A DNA stretch of 64,000 nt from Litorimonas sp039975855 (lineage in GTDB: Bacteria; Pseudomonadota; Alphaproteobacteria; Caulobacterales; Maricaulaceae), in assembly GCA_039975855.1 (NCBI GenBank), contig JBDWGH010000003.1:655032-719031 (forward strand), in the 5' to 3' direction. Shown here one piece after another: positions 52,383-62,214 of this stretch (positions are counted from its first letter, which is position 1; every line of letters starts with the position of its first letter). The position numbers were made by a program, and so were the translations under genes. The notes under the pieces are model-generated. The model saw nothing but the letters and a program-made list of their open reading frames with translations. It was not told the origin of the DNA and searched no databases.

Positions 52383-52492
52383 GGTTTAATCGGCTCCCAA
52401 TCACGGGTTAAGTGCAGGTTTTGTTGGCATTTTGTTTGCGCTCTTGATAGAGGCGCGCACGAAATCCAATTCATCACGCGGGACCTATGTAT

Positions 52493-52511
52493 CCCGACTG
52501 ATTTAGTCAAG
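52493..52511. promoter_or_regulatory. Type 1 IscR binding site upstream of iscR
   Basis: CCCGACTGATTTAGTCAAG matches the core of the E. coli type 1 IscR consensus (SYYGACTRWWWYAGTCRRS) at all positions, as I recall that consensus. On the minus strand TTGACT of this box could be the -35 of the iscR promoter with ATAGGT 16 bases on, so bound IscR would block it. It lies 111 bases from the iscR start and 56 bases before the divergent hydrolase gene. Confidence 0.75.
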
Positions 52512-52566
52512 ATTGAAGTGCTGTTAAAAAGTACGATATTTTGGCGCATTAAAAGGGGCTCCGCTC

Positions 52567-53247
52567 ATGCCTGAAGTCATTTTCAACGGTCCAGAAGGCC
52601 GTCTCGAAGGCCGTTATCACCCATCAGATGATCCACAAGCGCCCTGCGCTTTGATCTTACCGCCACATCCAAAGGCTGGCGGACATATGGATCACCGCAT
52701 CCCCGTTGCTATGTATGAGCAGTATAAGCGCCGCGGTTTCTCCGTTTTGCGGTTCAACTTCCGCGGTGTCGGCCGCTCTGTCGGTGTTTACGACAACGGC
52801 CAAGGCGAATTGCAAGATGCAGCTTATGCACTGGATTACATGCAGAGCTTTAACCAAAACGCCCCGTTTAGCTGGGTCTCTGGCTATAGCTTCGGCGCTT
52901 GGATTGGCATGCAGCTGTTAATGCGCCGTCCAGAAATCGCGGGCTTTATCTCAATGAGCTTGCCGACGAACACCTATGACTTCGCATTCCTTGCACCTTG
53001 TCCGGCTTCCGGCTTGGTGACTTACGGAACAGAAGATCCAATTGTCCCTTGCGATGACGTTGACCGGGTTGTTTCGAAAATCCGTGTCCAAAAAGGTCAT
53101 GAGATTGAAACCTTCCGTATTGAAGGTGCAGATCACTTCTACACAAATCACCTAGATCAAGCGATGAATGTAATCGAAGACTACCTCGATGATACGCTTG
53201 ACCCGCGCTACTCCCCGCCGCGTGATCTTCCGCTTTTGGAGGGGTAA
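52567..53247 (+). CDS. Alpha/beta hydrolase of the dienelactone/DUF-type family
   Basis: A 226-residue alpha/beta hydrolase with the nucleophile elbow GYSFGAW, LILPPHPKAGGHMDH, FNFRGVGRSVG, YGTEDPIVPCDDV (acid) and EGADHFYTNH (catalytic His). It resembles the short hydrolases annotated as dienelactone hydrolase-like or YfhR/CocE-like alpha/beta-fold proteins. The substrate is unknown. It shares the 184-base region with iscR and is divergent from it. Confidence 0.85.
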   Translation: MPEVIFNGPEGRLEGRYHPSDDPQAPCALILPPHPKAGGHMDHRIPVAMYEQYKRRGFSVLRFNFRGVGRSVGVYDNGQGELQDAAYALDYMQSFNQNAPFSWVSGYSFGAWIGMQLLMRRPEIAGFISMSLPTNTYDFAFLAPCPASGLVTYGTEDPIVPCDDVDRVVSKIRVQKGHEIETFRIEGADHFYTNHLDQAMNVIEDYLDDTLDPRYSPPRDLPLLEG

Positions 53248-53305
53248 ACATACAAAGTTGGTCGTGCCAGACCTCTTTGGTCATTCAATTTCCGTGTTCC
53301 GAAAT

Positions 53306-54634
53306 CTAGTCTTTCTTTGCGACCTTCATCATTTCACCGACATAGTCTGGATAAAGTGGGATATACAAAGCTCTTAGCCCGTCGAAGTCTACTTCAGCCG
53401 GAACCCTATCCTTTGGGCACGACATCGCCAGAGCGACCTCATTGTCTACGATGTTTGCATTCAACTTCGTCTCTACAGCCTTCCAATCGGGCTCAGCAAT
53501 CTTAATATCATCTTTGCCGTGAATAACGGCAAAGGTATAATTCTCAGGATAAGCAATCCGTCCACCCGTCAGCGGGCGTAATGCGCCCGTTGTTTCCGGG
53601 AAGCTGATTGGTAAGTTTTTGAGTGTTCGCACGGCCAAATAGGCGAACGCTTGCGCTTCTAACATATCACCGTCCCAGCCCACATGCTCCGCCGTGACGA
53701 CTTGTGCGTCTGTGTGAATGTCTAGCATCGCCATTATAGCGGGGTTCTTTCGACCGCCACCGCAGACGATGACCTTATCCGCGTCAAAATTCGCAAGATC
53801 CCGCGCAACGGCTTGCGCACAAAATGATGCGAGGGTTGCCGCGCCGTCTTCCAATGACGCACCCTCCAAGTCTGCCAAAACATCAAAATCATATCGGTCG
53901 GCACTACGCGGGACAGACCGCCTGAAGAAATCCCTTTCAAGCCATTGATTTATCACTGCATGATCAACCTTGCCGGCGAATGACATAGTTCCGGACGCAT
54001 CATAATTGCCTGCCCCGTTCAATTGCATCCAGCTATCCAAGGGTCCGTTCGCCGGCCCGCAATCCGTCGCCCAAACAAGCTTGCCGTCCATGATAGCCGT
54101 TACATTCGCGACTCCGCCCAAATTCAAAACCGCAACCCGGCCCTCCAGATTGGAAAAGCGGACGAGCGCTTCGTGATAAATGGGTGCTAGGGGTGCCCCC
54201 TGCCCACCCGCTTCAACATCCGCTGTACGGAAGTCGAATGCGATAGGGGTATTGAGCTTATCGGCTAGGACTTGTCCCCGTCCCAATTGAAGCGTTTGTC
54301 CTTTTTCATCGTCCAATGGGGGATGGTGCAACACGGTTTGTCCATGATACCCCACAATATCAGCCGAAAGGTCGCCAATGGCCTTAACGTGAGCAGAATC
54401 TATAACGTCTTCACCTTGTGAAAAACTATTAGGAGGCGGGCCACTGAACCTCCATTTCAACGCGTCTTGGGTAACGGCTTCTAAGGTTTGTTTTTCAGAA
54501 GGCGTAAAAACAGCTTCCGCCGTTAAACCAAAACCAAAAATATCGACGCCATCCGTCTCAATAATGGCGACATCTACACCATCTAGCGAGGTGCCGCTCA
54601 TGAGGCCTAATGCAGTGTAGACGTCTTTTTCCAT
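53306..54634 (-). CDS. anmK: Anhydro-N-acetylmuramic acid kinase
   Basis: AnmK opens and phosphorylates 1,6-anhydroMurNAc released by peptidoglycan turnover. The protein of about 442 residues starts TALGLMSGTSLDGVDVAIIE, has VGYHGQTVLHHPP, the block TPIAFDFRTADVEAGGQGAPLAP, NLGGVANVT and VCGGGRKNPAIM. A longer than usual C-terminal tail (EPDWKAVETK onward, about 60 residues) follows the kinase fold. ATG 54634 is chosen; a TTG at 54676 is also in frame and would overlap nothing useful. It is divergent from tyrS and fits the envelope theme of the window. Confidence 0.93.
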   Translation of the reverse strand: MEKDVYTALGLMSGTSLDGVDVAIIETDGVDIFGFGLTAEAVFTPSEKQTLEAVTQDALKWRFSGPPPNSFSQGEDVIDSAHVKAIGDLSADIVGYHGQTVLHHPPLDDEKGQTLQLGRGQVLADKLNTPIAFDFRTADVEAGGQGAPLAPIYHEALVRFSNLEGRVAVLNLGGVANVTAIMDGKLVWATDCGPANGPLDSWMQLNGAGNYDASGTMSFAGKVDHAVINQWLERDFFRRSVPRSADRYDFDVLADLEGASLEDGAATLASFCAQAVARDLANFDADKVIVCGGGRKNPAIMAMLDIHTDAQVVTAEHVGWDGDMLEAQAFAYLAVRTLKNLPISFPETTGALRPLTGGRIAYPENYTFAVIHGKDDIKIAEPDWKAVETKLNANIVDNEVALAMSCPKDRVPAEVDFDGLRALYIPLYPDYVGEMMKVAKKD

Positions 54635-54680
54635 ACCTAAGGCTTTGACACGACTCCCCTGCTCGTTAGAAGCCAAAATT

Positions 54681-55952
54681 ATGACGAATTATGCCTCAAC
54701 ATTCATGCAAACCTTGGTCGGACGCGGATTTCTATATCAATGCACCGATGAAGCCGGATTGGATAAGCTAGCCACCTCCGACAATCTCGTTGGCTATATC
54801 GGCTTTGATTGCACCGCACCCAGCCTGCATGTTGGCTCGCTCGTGCAGATCATGATGTTACGTCACCTTCAGCAAAGCGGCGGAACGCCCATTGTCCTAT
54901 TGGGCGGCGGAACGACCAAAATCGGTGATCCTTCTGGCAAAGACAAATCCCGGCAAATGCTGACGCAGGAGAAGATAGACTCCAACAAAGATGGCATTCG
55001 CCGCGTATTCGCAAAATTTTTGGATTTTGAAGGCCCTAATGCAGCGATCATGGTCGATAATGATGATTGGCTCAGCGGTCTTGGTTACCTCGAGTTTCTA
55101 CGTTTGGTCGGAACCGAATTTACCATCAACCGTATGGTCACTATGGAAACGGTCAAACGTCGTCTCGAGAACGAACAGCCAATGACATTCCTCGAGTTCA
55201 ATTATCCGCTCCTTCAGAGCTATGATTTTGTCGAGCTTTACAAACGTCATGGTTGCCGTTTGCAGCTCGGCGGGTCAGATCAGTGGGGAAATATTACAAC
55301 GGGTGTTGATCTCACGCGGCGCATGGAAGGCGGCGAATGCTATGGCTTTACCACGCCGCTTATCACCACGGCATCTGGCGGGAAAATGGGTAAAACCGCG
55401 GACGGTGCGGTTTGGCTAAACGGCGACCCCTCATTAGGCCAAGACTTTACCCGAAGCCCTTATGAATATTGGCAATTTTGGAGAAACACCGAAGACGCAG
55501 ATGTTGGAAAATTCCTGCGTTTGTTCACGGATAAAACAGAAAACGAAATTGTTCAGTTAGAGGCTCTAGAGGGCGCAGACATCAACAAAGCAAAAATTGC
55601 ACTGGCGAATGCTGCCACGGCGCTTCTTCATGGTTCTGACGCCGCAAAAGAGTCGGAATCTACGGCAAAGCAAACCTTCGTTTCCGGACAAACCGCAGCG
55701 GGATTACCTTCCGTTGACGTCACGCTTGAAGAACTGGATGGCATGGGCATCCTATCAGCGGCGACAAAGGTAAGTCTCGCAGGGTCGAATGGAGAAGCTA
55801 GACGCCACATCAAAGCAGGCGCTTTGAAATTGAATGATGAAAAAGTGACGACCCACGAACATGCGCTGTCAAAGTCAGATATTATTGACGGCGTTGTTAA
55901 AATTTCAGTGGGCAAGAAGAAGCACGCATTGCTGAAAGTCACTGATATTTAA
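54681..55952 (+). CDS. tyrS: Tyrosyl-tRNA synthetase
   Basis: A 423-residue class I synthetase. LGGGTTKIGDPSGKDKSRQ, the HIGH-like HVGSL, the QLGGSDQWGNI tRNA/Tyr pocket, and KMGKT (the KMSKS loop in its TyrRS form) are present. A C-terminal S4-like domain follows (EARRHIKAGALKLNDEKV). ATG 54681 gives the standard start; the frame is open to 54645. The stop overlaps the AsmA-like gene convergently by four bases. Confidence 0.96.
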   Translation: MTNYASTFMQTLVGRGFLYQCTDEAGLDKLATSDNLVGYIGFDCTAPSLHVGSLVQIMMLRHLQQSGGTPIVLLGGGTTKIGDPSGKDKSRQMLTQEKIDSNKDGIRRVFAKFLDFEGPNAAIMVDNDDWLSGLGYLEFLRLVGTEFTINRMVTMETVKRRLENEQPMTFLEFNYPLLQSYDFVELYKRHGCRLQLGGSDQWGNITTGVDLTRRMEGGECYGFTTPLITTASGGKMGKTADGAVWLNGDPSLGQDFTRSPYEYWQFWRNTEDADVGKFLRLFTDKTENEIVQLEALEGADINKAKIALANAATALLHGSDAAKESESTAKQTFVSGQTAAGLPSVDVTLEELDGMGILSAATKVSLAGSNGEARRHIKAGALKLNDEKVTTHEHALSKSDIIDGVVKISVGKKKHALLKVTDI

Positions 55953-58900
55953 GGCGTTTCTTCCGCCTGAGGGCCTTCCGCAGGTTTTGGCTGGACGTCC
56001 TCGATTGCCTCTTTCATGGCATCGTCAGCCTCTGATCTATCCCGTTTGAATATACCGCGAAGGAAGCCGGGCGTGAGCGCAGATAGCGGATTGATGGCGA
56101 TCTGGGTCTGCTCAAATGTACCGCTAACCGTGTAGGTAAGCGCAAATAATCCGCCATCTTTTTCCTGGACAAAAAGGTCGCCCAGAACAGGTATATCCCC
56201 AAGAATTGAGTTCGCCGTATAGGCTGGGACCAGTGTGCCATCGAAATCTAAGACACGAAGATCTAAATCAATATCTCCATCACCTGTCATGCCCAATGCC
56301 GGCCCGTAAAGCCGGGCGTCCCGAATGGCGATATCATCCCCCAACATTGTAAACGGCACTTTGAATTTTTCGAACTGCATACTTCCGCCGGTCAATGTAT
56401 CTGCAAGGCCCGTAAGAGATGCCAAGGACAGTAATTGAGCCAATGCTGGCGCTTCATTTAGCTTAAAGTCCCGCATATCTGCTTCACCAACATACGCGCC
56501 CTCTTCGCCGGCCGCAGGTAAATCCACTGCCACCTCTAAGCGCCCACCTGTGGTGTTATCCAACCCCATAAAGGCAGAGACAGCCTTAGATGCATCAGGA
56601 ACATTGATCGCGAGTTGACGTTTTCGGTCAGCACGGGTGGACAACTCTAATTTGAGCGGCTTGCCATCCGATAGCGCCTCTAGTCGCGCCGTCTCAATAA
56701 CCTCTCCCGTATGCGAGAAATATATGTTCGACTCTGTAACGGGATAATACTCATCGAGTATCAAACTGGCGACACGCCCCTGAAGCGTAAGTGGGACATC
56801 CAGATTGCTTTGCCGCTCCGCGAACAAATCTTCAGTCCATGGACTAACATCCAGAAAATCGGCGTCCAAAACCATATCGATACGGCCTGCGGCGCGATCC
56901 GGAGTAATCTTCACGGCGCCGTCAATAAGAGAGGAAATGGACATGTTCGAAAGATCAATTTGACGTAATTTATAATCGGGTTCCAGGCTGATACGGCCGC
57001 CCACATCGACCCCCAAACTCGTCAATTGCGCATTGTCTACGTTGTAGCTTCCATCGGCCCCACGGGTTAGTTGACCTGTCAAATTTGCGGGCTCTCCAGC
57101 CGTTTTCATCCAAATACGCTCAATCGATAAATCAGAATTTGTTAGGTCAACATCCAGCTTGGCCTCCGCTATATCCATACCTCGACCTTGCGCATCAATT
57201 GTAACAAATGCACTTCCATCAAACCAAGTCCGAGAGGCTAGTCCGAGTTCATCCAGCACTCCGGCATCTACAAGGCCGGATACGCCATATTGCGTCAACG
57301 GCGCATTCACACCCAATGTTTCATTCCATCGCATATCGGCCCGCCAAGGTCCGATATCGACAGGACCCGTCATAATCACCCGCTCTTTATTCGCATCAAG
57401 AGACACAGTGCCGTTCGTTATTTCATAGCCGCCCAATTCAAATGGCGCGCTGGCGCCTGTAAAATCGCCATTGATTTGATAGTCAATTTCGTCGCGTGGC
57501 AGGAAAGCCCTAAGGGAACGTCTAATTTTTACGGACGCATTGCCTTCGCCGTCTAGGTCAGCGGCATCCATGTTGTATCGTTTGGCGATTTCGAAAGGCG
57601 GGAAATCAGCCAGACGCACAAATTCGGAAAGAGCGCCCTGTCCGTCCATGGTGATTATTATATCGCCATTTTTAGGTCGCAATTTTGGAATTTCAATCGT
57701 TCCACCTGTCAGCGTCAAGGCGTCCACGTGGCCTTCATCCAAAGACATTGTCAGACGGTTCCCAAGGATTTGCCCTTTTCCGGAGGCACCTGTCGCGGGG
57801 GGTAAGGTCTGCATATATCGAACAGTTGTATTTGTACCGCCCCAACGCAAATTTAGCCTGTCATCCGTTAGGTCACGCGTTTCGAAAAACGCTTCATCAA
57901 AATCAATCTCCCCCTCAAACTCCGTGATGTCTCCGTCAAGGACGGCCCCTTCTATCCAACCCCTCGCGCCTTCAAACATTTTTACAGGCCACAAGGACAG
58001 GAATTGATCCGGCTTTAAAACGCCGGTCATTGTGGTGTTCAACTTCGCCGACTTTATCGAATTATTGCTTTGGAGCGCGATATCGCAGTCAAATTCATGC
58101 GCTGTATCAAAGACCTCCAACCTACCGCTGGAAATGTTCAATGTTCGGCTATCGACATCGGCTTGACCGATGACTTTCAGACTTTTGATCTTTGTCTCAA
58201 CAGGCAAATGCGGCGTCATATTTGCCAGAATATTCTGAACCGATAGATTGAAAACGGGCGAACTATTCACATCTCCATCGCTTAGATTGCCGAGCTGGGT
58301 TAAAAAACCTGACCCCTTGAAAGACAAATTTGGGGCTTTCAAATCAAGCGTTTCAATATCCATTCGCTCATTACCTGGCGCAAGTGACGCGCGGGCGACT
58401 AGGCTTTGAAGTGGGAATTTGCGAGGAGACTCTTCTCGCAACAAAGTAAACTCGCCTTTTGAAACTTCCATATCAACAGACGCAGACCGAAGGCCCTCTG
58501 ACCGAGAAAAATCAACATCAACAGTCAAATCCACAGGCGCGGCTAATCCTTGAAACTCCCAAAACCGTCCTTTTGTCGGGGCGATTTCATCTGGCCGGGC
58601 GCCGCTTACATTTAACCGCAGTTTTACGGAATCGAAGTCGGCGTCTGAAATCGTGTTGACCGTGAACGGCATGGGCGTCGTGGTTTGGTCCACAGTCCCA
58701 ATTGCCGCGAGGATCAGATCACCATTTTCAGAGAAACTTGCCTGTAAAATCTCAACATCAGACTTTAAATCAATCCCTGAAATCGCGTTTCGAACATAGA
58801 TTTCCGCTTCTTCAATTTGAACGAATTCAAGGTCTTGCAGCATTTCTCTCAAAGGAGAAGCGGATTGCCGTGTCTCCCCGCTGCGATAAACAGGACCAAC

Positions 58901-59473
58901 ACGTCCAACAGTTTGCGGTGGTCCCAGGCCAGCAATTATTTGACCGTCAGCATCTTCAAGATACGTCAGAACCCCGCCTTTAATCTGGACGTTAATCAAA
59001 TCTGGACGGGCGCGTAAATCCGATTTTGGCCGGAATGTTGACCGTATAAGTTCAAATCGCTCGAGGAGTTCGCCATCGGATCCGCGGATTTCTGCGTCTT
59101 CGATTGTTGCGACAAGGGCTCCATCAGCGGGGCGCCAGGCGAGTTCCAACCCGCCGAATTCCGCGTCACGACCATTAAATGCCTCGGCGAACCATATTTT
59201 CAAATTTGGACGAAGAACCGTAAGGTCTGTAGATTGGCGCTCCAAGACCGAATTCGCGATAAAAAGGCCGACGATACCCAATCCCAAGGAAATGGCGATG
59301 AGATCACCGAAGATACGGTCGAGCCTATTCACAATCTTATTGAGTATGGACCGGCAGTACACAAAGCGGCGCCCGTTCCAAACATCCTGAAGACGGGTCG
59401 GATTGGCTTCGGCTGAGGCCTCAGTTGACGGCTCAACTCCCTCTTCCGCATTTATGTCAGATGTTATGTTCAT
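55949..59473 (-). CDS. Large AsmA/YhdP-like envelope protein
   Basis: A 1174-residue protein: a cytoplasmic N-terminus (about 1-55), a membrane helix (LIAISLGLGIVGLFIANSVL), and a long beta-rich periplasmic body ending in a region typical of the DUF3971/AsmA-like C-terminal domain (FDGTLVPAYTANSILGDIPV, LGDLFVQEKDGGLFALTYTV, GTFEQTQIAINPLSALTPG). Such bridge-like proteins (YhdP, TamB, AsmA) are thought to help move phospholipid between the two membranes. The exact subgroup is nearest YhdP. The last 30 residues are acidic and Pro-rich. It is divergent from bcp. Confidence 0.88.
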   Translation of the reverse strand: MNITSDINAEEGVEPSTEASAEANPTRLQDVWNGRRFVYCRSILNKIVNRLDRIFGDLIAISLGLGIVGLFIANSVLERQSTDLTVLRPNLKIWFAEAFNGRDAEFGGLELAWRPADGALVATIEDAEIRGSDGELLERFELIRSTFRPKSDLRARPDLINVQIKGGVLTYLEDADGQIIAGLGPPQTVGRVGPVYRSGETRQSASPLREMLQDLEFVQIEEAEIYVRNAISGIDLKSDVEILQASFSENGDLILAAIGTVDQTTTPMPFTVNTISDADFDSVKLRLNVSGARPDEIAPTKGRFWEFQGLAAPVDLTVDVDFSRSEGLRSASVDMEVSKGEFTLLREESPRKFPLQSLVARASLAPGNERMDIETLDLKAPNLSFKGSGFLTQLGNLSDGDVNSSPVFNLSVQNILANMTPHLPVETKIKSLKVIGQADVDSRTLNISSGRLEVFDTAHEFDCDIALQSNNSIKSAKLNTTMTGVLKPDQFLSLWPVKMFEGARGWIEGAVLDGDITEFEGEIDFDEAFFETRDLTDDRLNLRWGGTNTTVRYMQTLPPATGASGKGQILGNRLTMSLDEGHVDALTLTGGTIEIPKLRPKNGDIIITMDGQGALSEFVRLADFPPFEIAKRYNMDAADLDGEGNASVKIRRSLRAFLPRDEIDYQINGDFTGASAPFELGGYEITNGTVSLDANKERVIMTGPVDIGPWRADMRWNETLGVNAPLTQYGVSGLVDAGVLDELGLASRTWFDGSAFVTIDAQGRGMDIAEAKLDVDLTNSDLSIERIWMKTAGEPANLTGQLTRGADGSYNVDNAQLTSLGVDVGGRISLEPDYKLRQIDLSNMSISSLIDGAVKITPDRAAGRIDMVLDADFLDVSPWTEDLFAERQSNLDVPLTLQGRVASLILDEYYPVTESNIYFSHTGEVIETARLEALSDGKPLKLELSTRADRKRQLAINVPDASKAVSAFMGLDNTTGGRLEVAVDLPAAGEEGAYVGEADMRDFKLNEAPALAQLLSLASLTGLADTLTGGSMQFEKFKVPFTMLGDDIAIRDARLYGPALGMTGDGDIDLDLRVLDFDGTLVPAYTANSILGDIPVLGDLFVQEKDGGLFALTYTVSGTFEQTQIAINPLSALTPGFLRGIFKRDRSEADDAMKEAIEDVQPKPAEGPQAEETP

Positions 59474-59564
59474 ATTCTATGCACGACCTATAGGCCTACG
59501 CCGTATAAATCTATTATTACGACCATTAACATGACATCATAAAATGAAAGAGTGAGAACCCTAA

Positions 59565-60053
59565 ATGCCAGTAAAATTGACAGACCTAACAGCCGGCGAC
59601 AAAGCTCCAGATTTTTCTATGCCGGGAAGTGGTGAAAGCGGAACGCTCTCCCTAACGGATTACAAAGGCAAATATTTAGTTTTGTATTTTTACCCGAAGG
59701 ACAACACACCGGGATGCACGACCGAAGCCATCGAATTCACAGCACACAAAGACGCTTTTGCTGCGCTTAACGCAGAGATTATTGGCGTTTCACGAGACAG
59801 CATCAAAAAGCATGATAATTTCATCGCCAAAAAAGACCTCGGCATCGTTCTTGGAGCCGATATCGAAGGTTCCGTCACTGAAGATTACGGCGTCTGGGTT
59901 GAAAAGAGCATGTATGGCAAAACCTATATGGGCATCCAGCGCGCGACCTTCCTGATCGGTCCTGACGGTAAAATCGCTGAAGTCTGGCCAAAAGTGCGCG
60001 TAAAAGGTCATGTGGAAGCGGTTTTGGACAGCCTCAAAAAGCTCGTAGGCTAA
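59565..60053 (+). CDS. bcp: Thioredoxin-dependent peroxiredoxin (Bcp/PrxQ type)
   Basis: A 162-residue peroxiredoxin that reduces hydroperoxides. GDKAPDFSMPGSGES, LVLYFYPKDNTPGCTTEA with the peroxidatic Cys51, and IIGVSRDSIKKHDNF are family features. Cys51 is the only cysteine, so the usual resolving Cys five residues on is absent, making it a 1-Cys Bcp. It is followed by the DUF455 gene with a four-base gap, so the two are likely co-transcribed. Confidence 0.93.
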   Translation: MPVKLTDLTAGDKAPDFSMPGSGESGTLSLTDYKGKYLVLYFYPKDNTPGCTTEAIEFTAHKDAFAALNAEIIGVSRDSIKKHDNFIAKKDLGIVLGADIEGSVTEDYGVWVEKSMYGKTYMGIQRATFLIGPDGKIAEVWPKVRVKGHVEAVLDSLKKLVG

Positions 60054-60057
60054 CACC

Positions 60058-60864
60058 ATGGGCGTATTGATTGATGCGCGTGCCGTCCTATTGACCGCTG
60101 CCCCCCGGGAAAAGGCAGAGGCTGCCCGCCATATGCGACGCACTTGGTTGGAAAAAGCCGAGGTTGGAAAGCCCTCTGCCCCCTTGCCCGATCAGCCCGC
60201 CCGTCCCGCGCGGCCCGAACTCGTCGCACCCACACAAGTGCCCCGCCGGCGTTTGGGCACCCCGCATGGTCGCGGCGCGCTCCTGCATGCGGTCGCTCAT
60301 ATTGAACTCAACGCCATCGACTTGGCCGCCGATATGATCGCTAGGTTTGCGCTTCATCCTGACATCGAGGTGGAAGACAGAGCGGATTTCATTTCCGATT
60401 GGTCCTCTGTCTGCGATGACGAGGCCCGCCACTTTCTAATGCTGGTGGATCGTCTGGATGAATTAGGATTGGCATATGGCGACCATCCAGCTCACAATGG
60501 GTTATGGGAAGCCGCCCAAACGACTTGCGACAACTTTCCTGCGCGAGTAGCCATCGCTCCTCTTGTTCTCGAAGCACGAGGTTTGGACGTCACCCCGGGG
60601 ATGATAGAGCGATTAAACAGTGTCGGCGACAAGGCGAGTGTCGAGGTCCTGAAGGTCATTTATTCTGAGGAAATCGGACATGTGGCCATTGGCGCGAGAT
60701 GGTTCAAATATCTCGCCGCAAAACAACCAGAATCACCCGAATCTTACTTCCATGCCTTGGTTAGATCTCACTTTAAGGGTCAGGTGAAATCGCCCTTTAA
60801 TGAAAAAGCACGAACCTTAGCCGGGCTTTCACGCGCATATTATGAACCTCTGGCACAAAATTAA
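60058..60864 (+). CDS. DUF455 ferritin-like protein
   Basis: A 268-residue protein with a ferritin-like four-helix core. Metal-ligand style motifs occur in order: AHIELNAIDLAADM, DDEARHFLML, EARGLDVTPGM, and SEEIGHVAIG. This resembles the di-iron MiaE/ferritin pattern. An N-terminal Arg/Pro-rich region precedes the helices. The function of DUF455 is unknown; an oxygen- or peroxide-handling role is suggested only by the neighbouring peroxiredoxin. Start ATG 60058. Confidence 0.85.
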   Translation: MGVLIDARAVLLTAAPREKAEAARHMRRTWLEKAEVGKPSAPLPDQPARPARPELVAPTQVPRRRLGTPHGRGALLHAVAHIELNAIDLAADMIARFALHPDIEVEDRADFISDWSSVCDDEARHFLMLVDRLDELGLAYGDHPAHNGLWEAAQTTCDNFPARVAIAPLVLEARGLDVTPGMIERLNSVGDKASVEVLKVIYSEEIGHVAIGARWFKYLAAKQPESPESYFHALVRSHFKGQVKSPFNEKARTLAGLSRAYYEPLAQN

Positions 60865-61002
60865 CGCCAATTAGGCGGTAAACCTTCGTTTTTGCTGCAA
60901 AATTAAGATTAATTTAACTGTAAACTCACCCAATCGCACTTGAAGCGAGTGGTGCAGCTATGATTAATAGCTATGGGGGAACAAAATTTTGTCCGGGGAA
61001 CT

Positions 61003-62214
61003 ATGATTAACGACGTGATAAGCGATGTGCGGACGCACATCCTGCGCCATTTTCCAGAGCGCCAGATTTACCTTCGCTCAGGCGGCGAAGTAAAATATTA
61101 CGTCCTCTCAACAAAGCTGCAGCTTGCCGTTGTCAGTGTTTTGTCCGCGATGGCGCTTTTGTGCCTGTGGACAATGGTCAATCTTGTGATTGGGAACAAT
61201 CCACTGCGGACGTCTGGTCAGGAAATGCAGTACCAAAAAGCCAATTATGAGCGAATGGTTGCTGACCTAAAGGCGAAAGAGGAAAACGCCCAGCTAATGC
61301 TTGCCGAGCAGCGCACAAACTTCGAAACGATGGCGCGGCAGCTAGAACAAAAACATCAGACCCTGTCCCAAATTATGGGCACCCAAACAAGCGCCGTCGC
61401 GGTCTCCGGAAAACCAACAATCGAATATGCTGCAAACCGCGTTCTAATGGCGCCAACGGCTCGTGATACAACACCTCGTGAATCTCGCCGTGATATCATC
61501 AAGACAGCCTCTCTTTCGACCGGCTTGGATTTCGATAATTCCCTCAATACTTTAGGCGCAACCCAAGACGCGTTCCTAATTTCGGCGGAACGGGAAACTC
61601 AAGACAAGATTGAACGCAATCGCGCGCTCATCCAATCAACAGACATGGATATTGAGACAATCCTCCAGGCCGCGCCACAAGGCAAAGGCGGACCTTTCAT
61701 TCCGGTATCAGACGATATGACGGGTGAAGACGGCTTCGTTTCGCGCGTTGCCGCGATCCAAGCGCGCGCCGTCGAAGTTGATGCATTAGACACAGCGATC
61801 AAAGCCCTCCCCCTCGGACATCCAGTGGGCGCCGAAACCTATCGCACCTCTAGCTTTGGTCTCCGACAAGACCCGTTTACAAAACGCCCAACAATGCATC
61901 ACGGATTGGACTTTGGTGGACAACGCCAAACCCCAATCGTTGCGGCAGCTGAAGGTGTTGTCTCTTATGTAGGCCGCCGCGGCGCGTATGGCCGCGTGGT
62001 TGAGATTGATCACGGTCACGGTTTCAAAACACGATATGCTCATCTACATAAGACGTTTGTCAAACGCGGACAAAAAGTAGATAAAGGCTTCAAAATCGGT
62101 GGTATGGGTTCAACGGGTCGGAGTACGGCTAACCATCTCCACTATGAAGTACATTTTCAGGGTCGTGCATATGATCCGAGCAAGTTTTTGAAAGCAGGAC
62201 TCTATGTTCAATAA
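61003..62214 (+). CDS. M23 (LytM) peptidoglycan endopeptidase, LmdC-like
   Basis: A protein of about 403 residues. Order: a short cytoplasmic N-terminus, a membrane helix (LAVVSVLSAMALLCLWTMV), a coiled coil (about 80-130), a linker, and a C-terminal M23 domain with the zinc ligands in HHGLDFGGQ and HLHYEVHFQG. The partner gene directly downstream is a bactofilin. This pairing is known from LmdC-BacA of Hyphomonas neptunium and Rhodomicrobium, where the peptidase and bactofilin shape stalk or bud growth, and from Csd1/CcmA of Helicobacter. I prefer ATG 61003 (GGGGA upstream); ATG 60973 is also in frame. It overlaps bacA by 11 bases. Confidence 0.9.
   Translation: MINDVISDVRTHILRHFPERQIYLRSGGEVKYYVLSTKLQLAVVSVLSAMALLCLWTMVNLVIGNNPLRTSGQEMQYQKANYERMVADLKAKEENAQLMLAEQRTNFETMARQLEQKHQTLSQIMGTQTSAVAVSGKPTIEYAANRVLMAPTARDTTPRESRRDIIKTASLSTGLDFDNSLNTLGATQDAFLISAERETQDKIERNRALIQSTDMDIETILQAAPQGKGGPFIPVSDDMTGEDGFVSRVAAIQARAVEVDALDTAIKALPLGHPVGAETYRTSSFGLRQDPFTKRPTMHHGLDFGGQRQTPIVAAAEGVVSYVGRRGAYGRVVEIDHGHGFKTRYAHLHKTFVKRGQKVDKGFKIGGMGSTGRSTANHLHYEVHFQGRAYDPSKFLKAGLYVQ

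Noticed and set aside
55376..55400. KMGKT instead of KMSKS in TyrS
   Set aside because: TyrRS enzymes commonly have KFGKT/KMGKT-like loops, so it is not a defect.
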